From positions 1 through 63,349 of the forward strand of contig JAQWOH010000065.1 in assembly GCA_029245955.1 (NCBI GenBank): 63,349 nt of DNA, given 5' to 3'. Below the pieces are notes generated by a model that was given only the letters and a program-made list of their open reading frames with translations, was not told the origin of the DNA and made no database searches. A program made the position numbers and the translations under genes. Positions 8,160 to 17,546 of the stretch are shown here, one piece after another (within the stretch, counting starts at the first letter, position 1; the number at the start of each line of letters is the position of its first letter). Source of the DNA: Fuerstiella sp. (lineage in GTDB: Bacteria > Planctomycetota > Planctomycetia > Planctomycetales > Planctomycetaceae).

Positions 8160-9332
8160 ATGCGAGACACTTTTTTACCGTTTGCTCCACCGTTAATTGG
8201 TGAAGCTGAAATCGAAGAAGTCATTGACACTCTGCGTTCAGGCTGGCTGACCACCGGTCCGAAAACACGAAAGTTCGCCGACGATTTTTCACAGTACACA
8301 CAGGCGCCAGCAGCGTTGACGGTGAGTTCCTGCACCGCCGCCCTGCATCTGTCCCTGGTTGCCCTGGAAATCGGTCCGGGTGATGAGGTCATTACCACTC
8401 CTCTTACATTTGCTGCATCCGTTAACGTCATTGAACACGCGGGCGCACGGCCGGTACTTGTTGATGTGGAACCGGACACCCTGAACATTGACCCGGAAAA
8501 AATCCGGCAGGCGATTACTCCCGCAACAAAAGCTATCATCGCTGTTCACTATGCCGGCCACCCGGTCGAACTGGATGAAATGCGGGACATTTCCCGACAA
8601 CATGATGTGCATCTGATTGAAGATGCGGCGCACGCAATTGGAGCGACCTGGAAAGGGCAGCCAATCGGTAGCGGTGCCAACCCCACATGCTTCAGCTTCT
8701 ACGCCACCAAAAACCTGACCACCGGCGAAGGCGGAATGCTGACCGGAGACCAGGACCTAATTGATCGGGCCAGGACACTAAGTCTGCACGGAATGAGTCG
8801 TGAAGCATGGAGCCGTTATGCGGCGGGAGGAAAATGGGCATACGACGTTGTTGCGCCGGGTTTCAAGTACAACATGACGGACATACAGGCAGCGCTCGGA
8901 TTACAACAGTTGCGGCGTTTCGAATCCATGCAGCAGCGCCGTCGCAATATCGTGCAGCAGTACGACGCGGCCTTCGAAACCATCTCTGCGTTGCAGACAC
9001 CCGTGACCCGGCCGGATGTAACTCATGCGTGGCATCTGTACGTACTGCGACTGAACGAAACTAATCTGACCATCGACCGAAACCAGTTTATCGAGCAACT
9101 TAGTGAGCGGAACATCGGAACGTCCGTACATTTCATTCCGATCCACCTGCATTCGCACTACGCAAAGAAGTACGACTGGCAGGCCGAAGATTTTCCAGTC
9201 GCACTGGACAATTACAACCGCATGCTTAGCCTGCCCTTGTCACCGAAGATGACCGATCAGGATGTATCCGACGTGATTGAGGCAGTGACTGATATCGCCA
9301 CACAATTCAGACGACAGCAACAGGCAGCATGA
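8160..9332 (+). CDS. DegT/DnrJ/EryC1/StrS family PLP-dependent aminotransferase
   Basis: These enzymes aminate keto-sugar nucleotides for surface polysaccharides, glycans and secondary metabolites. The 390-residue protein has the family opening LPFAPPLIGEAEIEEV, GWLTTGPKTRKFADDF, the PLP-ring aspartate in IEDAAHAIGA (Asp155) and the Schiff-base lysine in CFSFYATKNLTTGEGG (Lys184). The start at 8160 is fixed by GGAGG at 8147-8151 with an 8-base spacer; a TTG at 8136 is in frame but has no support. The SGNH hydrolase starts 15 bases after its stop, so the two probably form an operon. The specific sugar substrate cannot be inferred. Confidence 0.9.
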   Translation: MRDTFLPFAPPLIGEAEIEEVIDTLRSGWLTTGPKTRKFADDFSQYTQAPAALTVSSCTAALHLSLVALEIGPGDEVITTPLTFAASVNVIEHAGARPVLVDVEPDTLNIDPEKIRQAITPATKAIIAVHYAGHPVELDEMRDISRQHDVHLIEDAAHAIGATWKGQPIGSGANPTCFSFYATKNLTTGEGGMLTGDQDLIDRARTLSLHGMSREAWSRYAAGGKWAYDVVAPGFKYNMTDIQAALGLQQLRRFESMQQRRRNIVQQYDAAFETISALQTPVTRPDVTHAWHLYVLRLNETNLTIDRNQFIEQLSERNIGTSVHFIPIHLHSHYAKKYDWQAEDFPVALDNYNRMLSLPLSPKMTDQDVSDVIEAVTDIATQFRRQQQAA

Positions 9333-9347
9333 GTCAGGGCAGACGAC

Positions 9348-10565
9348 ATGGATGAACCTTCGTCCGACAGCCGCAGGATTCGACACGGCGCGAACCTGGA
9401 GTCACATCTCGTCCCGCGTCTGCGCAAAGTTCTGTTCAGTGTGGTGACGATGCTGGTCGTTCTGTTGCTGCTCGAAGCCGGAGCACGAATCGTCACTCCC
9501 GGTGCGCAGAGTCAGCGATTCCGGCAAATCAATCAGATCGTGATTTTTCTTGGAACACAGCCGTCCGATCTGATGCTCGATTTTGATCCAGCTAGATTCT
9601 GGAAGCTGAAGCCGAACATCGCGATTGATGATCCGAACAACACCTTCTGGCAGGGAACAGTTTCGAATTCTCTGGGATTTCGCTGTCCGGAATTCTCCCT
9701 CGCCAAAGCCTCCGACACGCTGCGTGTCGTATGCTTCGGCGACAGCAGCACGTTTGGCATCGGAGCTCGCATGGAGGATACCTGGCCGGCACAGCTGCAA
9801 CAGTTACTGACAGACAAAATCGCCCGAGGGAACCCAGCCGCAACGGACACAGCACGCGTGCGTCGAATCGAAGTGATCAACGCAGGAGTCCCGGGCTACA
9901 CGTCACACCAGGGCCTGCAGCACATGCGGCAGAAACTAGACGATCTTGATCCGGACATCGTCATGGCATCATACGCCAACAATGACTTCTGGCACTGGGA
10001 TGATCAAACCGATGCCCAACAGGCAGCGCGCTTGAATCAACATGGTGATCTGCACGATTTCCTGATGCACAGTCGGTGTCTACAGCTGCTGGACGCGGCA
10101 ATCTCCCAAGTACGTTCTGCAGCCGATACAGAAACAATTGCCTCAGCATCCCCAAACCAGCACTGGGCCCAAGCTGCGACGTTCAATTATTTTGCACCTA
10201 ACGACGAATGGATACGTCGAGTTCCGCTGGAATCGTTTCGAGACAATGTGAATCAGATGGCCGACATGTGTGAACAGCGGAACCTGCCATTAATTCTTGT
10301 AAAATGGCCCGATCAGCCACAGGCGGCGGGCAATTGGAGCCCCCGAATCGTCTATCAGGATGTGCTGGAAGAAATCGCTGCGCAGCGAAGGCTGCAGATC
10401 GCGGATGTCGTGGAACTGTTTCAGGATAACTGCGGGTGGTCGTTAGGCACGTACGTGCCCAACGACATCGTTCATGTAAATCGCGATGGCAACAGCCTGG
10501 CAGCTATCGCCGCCAGAGATGCGATCGAACGCCTGGGGGGACGGTCGAACTTCCTGACGAATTAA
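9348..10565 (+). CDS. Membrane-anchored SGNH/GDSL-type hydrolase
   Basis: The 405-residue protein begins with a charged cytosolic tail and one transmembrane helix (residues 29-46), placing the rest outside the membrane. The SGNH blocks follow: block I VVCFGDSSTFGIG with nucleophile Ser133, block II Gly in VINAGVPGYTSHQG, block III Asn in SYANNDFWHW, and block V His/Asp in NDIVHVNRDG near the C-terminus. Such proteins add or remove acyl groups on exported glycans (AlgX/AlgJ-like and related). It follows the sugar aminotransferase by 15 bases, consistent with glycan decoration. Substrate and direction (esterase or acyltransferase) are unknown. Confidence 0.85.
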   Translation: MDEPSSDSRRIRHGANLESHLVPRLRKVLFSVVTMLVVLLLLEAGARIVTPGAQSQRFRQINQIVIFLGTQPSDLMLDFDPARFWKLKPNIAIDDPNNTFWQGTVSNSLGFRCPEFSLAKASDTLRVVCFGDSSTFGIGARMEDTWPAQLQQLLTDKIARGNPAATDTARVRRIEVINAGVPGYTSHQGLQHMRQKLDDLDPDIVMASYANNDFWHWDDQTDAQQAARLNQHGDLHDFLMHSRCLQLLDAAISQVRSAADTETIASASPNQHWAQAATFNYFAPNDEWIRRVPLESFRDNVNQMADMCEQRNLPLILVKWPDQPQAAGNWSPRIVYQDVLEEIAAQRRLQIADVVELFQDNCGWSLGTYVPNDIVHVNRDGNSLAAIAARDAIERLGGRSNFLTN

Positions 10566-10604
10566 GAGAACAAGGACGGCAGAACGACGATCCGACAGGC
10601 CGAT

Positions 10605-11609
10605 TCACAAGGATTCGACATCCACTACGATGCGGCCTTTCGTTTGCCCGTCAAGCATTTTGTTGGCGACCGCAATAACGTCCTTCAGGAGAACGTGCGA
10701 CGTAATTCTATCGAGGACATCTGCAGAAAGACCGGTCGCCAGCCGTTGCCACGCCTCGTTCCGCAACGCCGAAGGGCACACCACCGACTCGATGCCGATC
10801 AGGCGAACTCCACGCAGGATGAACGGGGCCACCGTAGTTGGCAGGTCCATACCATCGGCCAGTCCGCAGGCTGCGACGATTCCGCCGTAATTCATCTGCG
10901 ACAGAACGTTAGCCAACGTCACAGAGCCGGCAACGTCGATCGCGGCAGCCCAGCGAGACCGGGACAAGGGACGAGGCGATTCAGAGAATTCAGAACGGTT
11001 AATAATGTCGGCAGCCCCAAGTTCCCTCAGCAAAGAAACTTCTTCAACTCGCCCGGTGGAGGCTGTTACGGAGTACCCTGCCCCACTCAGCAATGCGACG
11101 GCAATACTACCCACACCACCTGTGGCGCCGGTCACCAGAATATTACCGGAATCCGGGCTCACACCGTTTTCTTCCAGAGCCAGTACGCATAGCACGGCCG
11201 TGAGGCCGGCTGTGCCGATGGCCATGGCCATCGCATGCGTCATCCCGGCAGGCAAAGGCACCAGCCAGTCACTTTGCACTCGAGCGTATTCTGCATATCC
11301 GCCATCGTGACTTTCACCGACTCCCCACCCCGTCAGAATGACGTCGTCTCCGATCGAGAACGCAGCTGTGTCTGATTCCACAACGACCCCGGCAAAATCA
11401 ATCCCAGGCACCAGCGGAGATCGTCGAATAACAGGCGCGCGCCCGGTGAGTGCCAACGCGTCCTTATAATTCAGGCTTGAGTACTTTACCTGCACGGTAA
11501 CATCGCCCGGCATCAGATCATTCAGCGACATCGTCGTCAGCACTACATGATGCCGATCTGGCTCCGCAGTCACGCGAACCACTCTGAATTCTGAATCCGA
11601 CGGCATCAT
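10605..11609 (-). CDS. acuI: Acrylyl-CoA reductase-type (YhdH/YhfP) quinone oxidoreductase
   Basis: The 334-residue protein is a zinc-independent medium-chain dehydrogenase/reductase of the YhdH/AcuI group. It has SSLNYKDALALTG near residue 45, PLVPGIDFAGVV, the GWGVGESHDGGYAEYARV loop characteristic of YhdH, and the NADPH motif TGATGGVGSIAV. AcuI reduces acryloyl-CoA to propionyl-CoA, for example during dimethylsulfoniopropionate use; some relatives reduce other enoyl-CoAs or quinones, so the exact substrate is uncertain. The start may be either of two adjacent ATG codons. It lies 6 bases after ychF, so the two are likely co-transcribed. Confidence 0.85.
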   Translation of the reverse strand: MMPSDSEFRVVRVTAEPDRHHVVLTTMSLNDLMPGDVTVQVKYSSLNYKDALALTGRAPVIRRSPLVPGIDFAGVVVESDTAAFSIGDDVILTGWGVGESHDGGYAEYARVQSDWLVPLPAGMTHAMAMAIGTAGLTAVLCVLALEENGVSPDSGNILVTGATGGVGSIAVALLSGAGYSVTASTGRVEEVSLLRELGAADIINRSEFSESPRPLSRSRWAAAIDVAGSVTLANVLSQMNYGGIVAACGLADGMDLPTTVAPFILRGVRLIGIESVVCPSALRNEAWQRLATGLSADVLDRITSHVLLKDVIAVANKMLDGQTKGRIVVDVESL

Positions 11610-11615
11610 GGCACC

Positions 11616-12704
11616 TTAGTTAAACAGGAAGTGACAGATGTCGCCGTCCTGCATGACGTATTCTTTGCCTTCAACACGCATCTTTCCGGCACTGCGAATG
11701 TCTTTTTCAGTCTCGTACTCCATCAGATCATCCAGCGTATAGACCTCACAACGAATGAAACCTTTTTCGAAATCCGTGTGGATCACACCCGCCCCCTGAG
11801 GCGCCGTCGCGCCGACGGGAACCGTCCACGCACGCACCTCTTTTTCTCCTGCGGTGAAATAACTCTGCAACCCCAAAGTCCTGTACGCCGCCCGCGCCAC
11901 CGTCCCCAGAGCCGGCTCCTCCAGTCCCACGGAGTCCAGCATTTCGGCCCGATCGTCTTCATCCAGTTCTGCCAGTTCCGCTTCGAACTTCGCACACACC
12001 GGAACGACTTCCGCGCCGACTCTGGCCATATGTTTCCGAACTTTCTGCACATTGGCGCTCTCGCCCGTCACATCGTTTTCATCAACGTTGGCGATATACA
12101 GAATCGGCTTGGCGGTCATCAGCCCCAGACCTCGAACGACTTTGGCTTCTTCGTCTGTGAATTCCAGTGTGCGAAGAGGAAGTTCTTCGTTCGCATGAGC
12201 ACTGCAGCGATTGATGACGTCCACACGCAACTGTGCTTCCTTGTCGCCACCGCGAGCCGCTCGCACTGACTTTGGCAGTGCATTGCTCAGCGTTTCAAGA
12301 TCGGCCAGCAACAGCTCTGTCTCGATGACTTCGATATCGGAGATTGGATCGACGTCGCCCGTTACGTGAGTCACGTCTTCGTCTTCAAAACACCGCACCA
12401 CCTGTAGAATCGCATCGACTTCCCGAATGTGACTCAGGAACTTGTTGCCCAGCCCTTCGCCCTTACTGGCTCCTGCCACGATACCGGCAATGTCCACTAG
12501 TTTCAGAAACGCCGGAATAACTTTTTGTGGCGGGATGTACTTCGTGATCGTTTCCAGGCGAGTGTCAGGCACACTGACAACACCTTCATTGGGCTCGATC
12601 GTGCAGAACGGATAGTTCGCACTCTGGGCTGCCTCTGAGCAGGTCAGTGCGTTAAACAAAGTGCTTTTCCCGACGTTCGGGAGACCAACAATCCCCGCTT
12701 CCAT
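11616..12704 (-). CDS. ychF: Redox-regulated ATPase YchF (OLA1-type)
   Basis: YchF is a universally conserved Obg-family P-loop ATPase linked to ribosomes and oxidative-stress response. The 362-residue protein equals the usual length. It shows the P-loop GLPNVGKST near the N-terminus, ANYPFCTIEPNEG (switch I), LVDIAGIVAGASKGEGLGN (G3), a coiled-coil middle, and the C-terminal TGS domain ending GDICHFLFN. The NxxE motif replacing NKxD (ANVDEND) explains the ATP preference of the family. The start is placed at MEAGIVGLPNVGKS (12704) because orthologues begin there; the open frame upstream does not look coding. Confidence 0.96.
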   Translation of the reverse strand: MEAGIVGLPNVGKSTLFNALTCSEAAQSANYPFCTIEPNEGVVSVPDTRLETITKYIPPQKVIPAFLKLVDIAGIVAGASKGEGLGNKFLSHIREVDAILQVVRCFEDEDVTHVTGDVDPISDIEVIETELLLADLETLSNALPKSVRAARGGDKEAQLRVDVINRCSAHANEELPLRTLEFTDEEAKVVRGLGLMTAKPILYIANVDENDVTGESANVQKVRKHMARVGAEVVPVCAKFEAELAELDEDDRAEMLDSVGLEEPALGTVARAAYRTLGLQSYFTAGEKEVRAWTVPVGATAPQGAGVIHTDFEKGFIRCEVYTLDDLMEYETEKDIRSAGKMRVEGKEYVMQDGDICHFLFN

Positions 12705-13191
12705 TACAGTGCTTTCGAAAACGATGCCCGGACAGATACAGGTGCCCCGACTATACAGCAGTCGCGGAGCGGAAATTCTAGGGCATTTCGCGAAAGGGTC
12801 TACGCGTTCTGCCTTCTGAGAATGCGCATTTTCAAATGCGGCGGCTCGTGACGCTGGTAGTCGCGCGCAAAATCGAATCAGAAACACGTATGATCCATCG
12901 GATCCGTAAAGACAGACCATTTCAGGCCGCTGTCGCCGGATTGGCGGCAGCGACCACCCACCTCATTCGTTCCAGGTCTTCCCTGGCATAGAGCTTGCGC
13001 AGCACTCGAGTGCCCCGTGCAAACTTCGTCGTCCCTGTCCTGATAATACGGATCAGAACCAGACGTCCCGTAATAAAACTGCCATCGTCGACTCTTCTTT
13101 AAGCCGTTATGGTAATGCTGCTGCTCTGGAAAAGAGACTTCCAAATCCTTTCATTCCTCGGTGAAGCGAAGTCCTGCCGTGCATTACGTGT
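12705..13191. other. Intergenic region upstream of ychF
   Basis: Nearly 490 bases contain no gene I can support. A minus-strand frame of 88 codons (12878-13144) has no recognisable features. The ychF promoter should lie in the left part and the end of the serine hydrolase transcript in the right part, but no clear promoter or terminator was identified. Confidence 0.4.
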
Positions 13192-14331
13192 TCAGATGAA
13201 CAGGCTGAGGTCTTCATAGACTGCTTCGTTGATCGCCCGATTGCGACGTTGGTGTTGCGGCTCGTTACAAAATCCGTTGGCGGCCCAGGTAACCACCAGC
13301 TTGTGAGCCGGATCGCAGAATCCCATAGCGCACTGCGCACCGCCGTGGCCAAACGTCCGGGAAGAGCAATACTTTCCAAAACCGTACGGAACCGTGTTTG
13401 TTCCGTACCTGTTGGAATCAAGAAACAACCCAAGGCCCAGGTCCACAACGTGCTGCATCGTATCGTCATACATTCCCGTGCGTTGAGAGCACGTCATGCC
13501 AGCAACCGTTTCCGACTGCAACACAGTCTTACCCGTTGAATTCACACCACCGTTAAGCAGCATTTCGTAGAATCGTCCCAGTTCACGAACCGGACCGCGA
13601 AAGTTCCCGCCTGGTGATGGCTGAGTCAGCCAGAGTTCTGCAGAGTGATCGCTGCGCACCATTTTACCACGATCAGTGACGCTGAACTCCGGCAGCCGGT
13701 CGGCCAGCGCTTTCAGGTGATTGGCGGCAGGACCACACCAGACGTCGTCTATTCCAATCAACGCCAGCAGGTCTTCTGCCAGGATCGTACTGAAGGAACG
13801 TTGCCTGGAATCAACACGCTGCAGAATCTCTCCCAGCAGAAACCATGTCGCTTGCGGCTGATAGGCACTGCCTGGAATAAGGGACCTGATCCCGTAGATG
13901 CGCGCCAGCGTATCGTCCCAAGTGCAGTGCGGCCATCCGGTTTCGATGAGCGGAAGGCCCGAAGTATGAGTCAATATCTGTCGAATCGTCACATCGGAAA
14001 TCACCAATCCCCGCGTGGCTGAGATAACATCCGCGAGCGTCGTGTTCAGACGTACCCTGCCCTGTTCGCACAGTCTCAGGATGGCCGCGGAAGTCAGAGG
14101 CTTGCCAGCGGACCGCCAGAGCATCATCGTGGACGGCGTCATCGGCTGATTGACTGCCGCCATGCCGAAGCCGACATTCAGCAGACACTGCCCGGCGACG
14201 GAAACGTAGATCTGCACCCCTGTGTGCTGCCTGCGTTCGATGCCATGCTGAACAGCAGCTGCCGTTTTGGGAAAGTCACTCACCGGGGCCGGCTTCAAAC
14301 GGGCAGACCGCGATCTTCCCGGATGCGACAC
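13192..14331 (-). CDS. Beta-lactamase-fold serine hydrolase (class C/esterase-like)
   Basis: The 379-residue protein resembles the beta-lactamase/D-alanyl-D-alanine carboxypeptidase/EstB family. The catalytic SxxK is RSAGKPL (Ser74, Lys77), followed by the typical ILTHTSGLP. The Tyr-x-Asn motif position reads YQPQ (Tyr157), so the Asn is replaced by Pro. A late FGHGGAQC provides the HxG equivalent of the KTG motif. No signal peptide is visible. Family members act as esterases, peptidases or beta-lactamases; the changed second motif makes antibiotic hydrolysis doubtful. Its first 37 bases overlap the end of the upstream membrane-protein gene, suggesting translational coupling or a slightly later true start. 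Confidence 0.75.
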   Translation of the reverse strand: MSHPGRSRSARLKPAPVSDFPKTAAAVQHGIERRQHTGVQIYVSVAGQCLLNVGFGMAAVNQPMTPSTMMLWRSAGKPLTSAAILRLCEQGRVRLNTTLADVISATRGLVISDVTIRQILTHTSGLPLIETGWPHCTWDDTLARIYGIRSLIPGSAYQPQATWFLLGEILQRVDSRQRSFSTILAEDLLALIGIDDVWCGPAANHLKALADRLPEFSVTDRGKMVRSDHSAELWLTQPSPGGNFRGPVRELGRFYEMLLNGGVNSTGKTVLQSETVAGMTCSQRTGMYDDTMQHVVDLGLGLFLDSNRYGTNTVPYGFGKYCSSRTFGHGGAQCAMGFCDPAHKLVVTWAANGFCNEPQHQRRNRAINEAVYEDLSLFI

Positions 14332-14849
14332 ACCTCAGCAAGAACGCCATCCACAAGGACTGAGTTTCTGGAAATCGCAACGAACTGAGTGACGTTCGTC
14401 AGGATGTTGGTGAGGACGGTCAGACCTGCCACAAAAAAATGAATCTGAGCACTGGTCATGCCCAGAGTTCCGTCCAGAGACATGGATGTGGCAGGATCCG
14501 CAACAGCACCGAATGCTCCGGCGCTTATCAGTAACAACACGCACAGTACCATTCCGCCCACTGTTCGATACTTGAGCCGCTGGGTCCGGTCGTACCACGA
14601 AGGCTCGAGCGAGTAGGCGTTACTTGTTTCTTCAATCCACCGCCCCGTCCCCATGAAATAGGTCAGACAAATGGCATGGACCAGAGTTGCGAATGTCAGT
14701 GCTCCCAGACCGACCAGCATATGCATGCTGACCCGTGACTGGGCCGAAGTGTCAAGGCTTCTGGCGTCGCCGATATTAAGTCCGAACGTCGCAGCTGCCA
14801 CAAGCAGAATGGTGGAGATGACAACAAGGCTGAGAAAAATTCGCTTCAC
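14295..14849 (-). CDS. Four-helix integral membrane protein, function unknown
   Basis: The 184-residue protein has about four hydrophobic stretches: roughly residues 5-24, 44-68, 98-118 and 132-155. A conserved-looking WYDRTQRLKYRTVGG loop lies between the second and third. No enzymatic motif is visible and I do not recognise the family. It overlaps the start of the serine hydrolase by 37 bases and follows the DUF6263-like gene by 25 bases, so all three probably share a transcript. Confidence 0.65.
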   Translation of the reverse strand: MKRIFLSLVVISTILLVAAATFGLNIGDARSLDTSAQSRVSMHMLVGLGALTFATLVHAICLTYFMGTGRWIEETSNAYSLEPSWYDRTQRLKYRTVGGMVLCVLLLISAGAFGAVADPATSMSLDGTLGMTSAQIHFFVAGLTVLTNILTNVTQFVAISRNSVLVDGVLAEVCRIREDRGLPV

Positions 14850-14874
14850 GAGCAGAACAAATCTGAGACGGGAA

Positions 14875-15762
14875 CTACTGAACCAGTGTCATCGTGGTGA
14901 CCTGCTTTATTGCCTGTTGAAATGTCTGGCCATTCGATTCAATTGTCATCGCCATATCCAGATCCAGTTGCGACTTTGCCACTCGCCCCTGAATAATATT
15001 GAAAGCAACTTCCCCCTGTCCTGACGAGCTGGTAAGTGTCATTTTGATTGGGGCATCAGGCTTGGGAACCACCGAAATCTCCGGTACGACTTTAATGATC
15101 GCATTCCCTGTCGGATCAACTTCAACAAACGTCATCTGTGATTTGATGTTCATCGTGCCAAAGCCCAGTTGAACGGACTGCTGGCTGTTCCATGTATTTC
15201 GCAACGCGACAGGCTGTCCGGGCAGCATGACGGCGGACTGCTTCATCATCTGCTGCAGCGACGTTTCATCCAGCGCCCCGGGATTACCGGCAGCCGACCT
15301 GCGAAGTGCCTCCAGCAGTTGAGCCGGTACCTGCACGTCTGTAATCTGCCCCGTGGGCTTCATCGTGACCTGAAACTTCTGGTTGACAATCTGTCGAAAC
15401 ATTTCGCCCATCGAGTTGATAATCGGATTGTCGGATTTGGCGTTATCGCTGGTGTCAAATGCGACAGGGCCTGTTGGTCCGCCCTCCATCTTCATGAAGA
15501 TGCGGTCCACCACCTGATTCATCACAGTTTCACCGGCCGCCGAAGTGCTCTGCACGTGCCATGACATGTCCATCTGCTGGTCCATCGACTGATTCACATC
15601 ATTGTCACCGATCTTCATTTTCGTCTGCATCTTCTGCAGGACTTTGTACTTGATCGTCTCCTGAGCACGGAATTTCCATCGCAGGTCCTGCTGAGCAGAC
15701 ACATAATCAGCCTGCGTTGACAGAACAAGGAATGCCAGAATAGCGGCAGCGCGGGTGAACAT
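14875..15762 (-). CDS. Secreted DUF6263-type protein
   Basis: The 295-residue protein has a clear signal peptide (MFTRAAAILAFLVLSTQADY, cleavage likely near VSA-QQ). The body is beta-rich and begins DLRWKFRAQETIKYKVLQKM, followed by Met/Gln-rich strands and a motif-like VDRIFMKMEGG. This pattern matches the planctomycete DUF6263 family of uncharacterised exported proteins. The frame is open 40 codons further upstream, but the signal peptide fixes the start at 15762. Function unknown; the first gene of a probable three-gene unit with the membrane protein and serine hydrolase. Confidence 0.7.
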   Translation of the reverse strand: MFTRAAAILAFLVLSTQADYVSAQQDLRWKFRAQETIKYKVLQKMQTKMKIGDNDVNQSMDQQMDMSWHVQSTSAAGETVMNQVVDRIFMKMEGGPTGPVAFDTSDNAKSDNPIINSMGEMFRQIVNQKFQVTMKPTGQITDVQVPAQLLEALRRSAAGNPGALDETSLQQMMKQSAVMLPGQPVALRNTWNSQQSVQLGFGTMNIKSQMTFVEVDPTGNAIIKVVPEISVVPKPDAPIKMTLTSSSGQGEVAFNIIQGRVAKSQLDLDMAMTIESNGQTFQQAIKQVTTMTLVQ

Positions 15763-15904
15763 TGGTAACTCCGTTAAGACAGCAGACGCATGGGTACGGT
15801 GGGAGATGAGAAGTCGTTGGCATCCTGACGCCAGACAAGATTCATAGCGAAGGTGACGTGAAAGTGTACAACAGAACAGCAAGACGGCTCAAAGCCAGAA
15901 AATA

Positions 15905-16357
15905 CTAATCCCCCGCCTGCCGCACACCAACCGTCAGCAGCAAGTTTGCCCAAAGCGCCTGATCCCCCGTTTGTATAGTGAGAATATGGTCCCGTGAGGC
16001 CACAGCATCGTAAAAATCCCAGCGTTCGATCGGCTGAAGTTCAATGTTGGAACCAGCTTCAGACAGGATTCGACGATACTCGTTCCATGCAGCGGGCTCT
16101 TCATCCAGTTTGTACGGATCATCATCGGGCATGCCCATCGTGTTGACGGCTTCGACAGGCACGGCACTCAGCAAGACTTTGAGGACCTGTGAGACACTCA
16201 CAAGCCCCGGCGCCAGGTTCAGACTAACGAGTTTTGCGCCCGGCCCAATGGCAGACGACGCTGGATAGTTTCCGTCCGCGATCAGAATCTTTGAACTGTG
16301 ACCGGCCTGCGCAACGATCGACAATATTTCGGGATGGATCAGCTCTGACTTTAGCAT
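15905..16357 (-). CDS. RbsD/FucU family sugar mutarotase
   Basis: The 150-residue protein matches the RbsD/FucU fold that interconverts ring forms of D-ribose or L-fucose. It begins MLKSELIHPEILSIVAQAGH, with the catalytic-type His in AGHSSKILIADGNYP, and has the late Trp/Tyr-containing strand ERWDFYDAVASRDHILTIQTGD. FucU-type proteins are about 140-150 residues, so this is full length. The frame stays open upstream, but that region is not conserved and the ATG at 16357 is preceded by AGGAAC. It is the most downstream of the sugar-related genes on this strand, which suggests a role in catabolism of fucose-like or pentose sugars. Confidence 0.85.
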   Translation of the reverse strand: MLKSELIHPEILSIVAQAGHSSKILIADGNYPASSAIGPGAKLVSLNLAPGLVSVSQVLKVLLSAVPVEAVNTMGMPDDDPYKLDEEPAAWNEYRRILSEAGSNIELQPIERWDFYDAVASRDHILTIQTGDQALWANLLLTVGVRQAGD

Positions 16358-16548
16358 TCTAAGTTCCTGATGCGGGGCGGCCCGCAAGCCGTTTCGAGCT
16401 GACGCTCCGAAGCAATTGGGCCTTCTCCGTTGATCGGTGTAATAATATGCGGAATATAAGCATGAGGCAGGAGGCACATTCCAAGACGTTACCATGACTC
16501 TACGGGCGAGAGACTCCGCCTCCCCACGTTCACCCGAAACACGGTCGT

Positions 16549-17367
16549 CTACGATCGAAAGACCGCCTTAAAAGTCTCGATCGTCTGTCGAGCGGTCTCA
16601 TCAGAATCCGGAATCGGAAAAGCTTCTGCACAGGCATAACCGTCGTACCCGATTTCCCGCAAAGCGACGGCAATCGGTCCGTAGTCCATGTGTCCACGAC
16701 CGGCCGCCTGACGATTGGAATCGACGAAATGGACATGGCCAATGTGCTTTCCGCCGGCGCGCAGGCCATCAGCAATATTCGATTCTTCGATGTTCATGTG
16801 GAACAGATCGGCCAGCAATAAAACATTGCTGGTGCTGAGCGGTGCCAGCAGCTCCACACCTTCAGCCATTGTCGTCGCCAGATTCGTCTCGTAACGATTC
16901 AGTGGTTCGTAAATCAGTGGCACGCCATGACCGGCCGCATGCTCACCCAGCTCATTCAGGCTGTCTCGCAGATAGCCAATGGCCACATCCTTGTCTGTAA
17001 CGGCATCCCAGCGCCCCTGCATCGACCCGATAATCGCCGGAGCCTTAAATGGCGCACCGGCATCGATGATGCCTCTGATGAAGTCACGTGCCTGAGTGCG
17101 GCGACCGGCGTCAGCATCACAGAGGTGCAAACCATGAATGACCATGCCAGCACCGGTACCGACCGCAGCAAGGCTCAGACCGTGTTTTTCCAGTAACTCG
17201 GCGAGCGGTTGAGCGTTAATGGCTGCCGCTGACGGTGCAAACAGTTCAACAGCATCGAACCCGAGTGCGGCCGCCTTTTCGCAGCCCCCGGGTACGTCAG
17301 CGTGAAAAACAAACGGACCTTTTCGAGCTTCTTCAACGATGCTGATCGTCACAGCAGATTTAATCAT
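16549..17367 (-). CDS. Sugar phosphate isomerase/epimerase (hydroxypyruvate isomerase-like TIM barrel)
   Basis: The 272-residue protein is a xylose-isomerase-like TIM barrel (AP endonuclease family 2 type). Visible pieces include GFDAVELFAPS, a glutamate metal ligand in LIYEPLNRYETN, the DLFHMNIEE segment (Asp/His ligands), the HIGHVHFVDSNR strand and YDGYACAEAFP near the end. This fits divalent-metal isomerases and epimerases acting on keto sugars such as tagatose, psicose or hydroxypyruvate. The exact substrate cannot be assigned. It lies between the mutarotase and the aldo/keto reductase in the sugar-metabolism run. Confidence 0.85.
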   Translation of the reverse strand: MIKSAVTISIVEEARKGPFVFHADVPGGCEKAAALGFDAVELFAPSAAAINAQPLAELLEKHGLSLAAVGTGAGMVIHGLHLCDADAGRRTQARDFIRGIIDAGAPFKAPAIIGSMQGRWDAVTDKDVAIGYLRDSLNELGEHAAGHGVPLIYEPLNRYETNLATTMAEGVELLAPLSTSNVLLLADLFHMNIEESNIADGLRAGGKHIGHVHFVDSNRQAAGRGHMDYGPIAVALREIGYDGYACAEAFPIPDSDETARQTIETFKAVFRS

Positions 17368-17546
17368 GGAGTCAGTTCTCGGCTAAATCAATTTCCGGAC
17401 GGGATCGCGTGCTTCCGGTTACAGGAGGCTATGTATTTTACAACAGTCCTGGCCGGAGCGGCGTTCTCAGTTTTTGAAGGGACAGCCCGCTCTTCTTAAC
17501 ACACCTGCGCGGAGCATCCTGTACAGCAGGCTACGGTGCGCGCGAA

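Noticed and set aside
12878..13144. Minus-strand frame of 88 codons between ychF and the serine hydrolase
   Set aside because: No family resemblance and unlike neighbouring proteins in composition.
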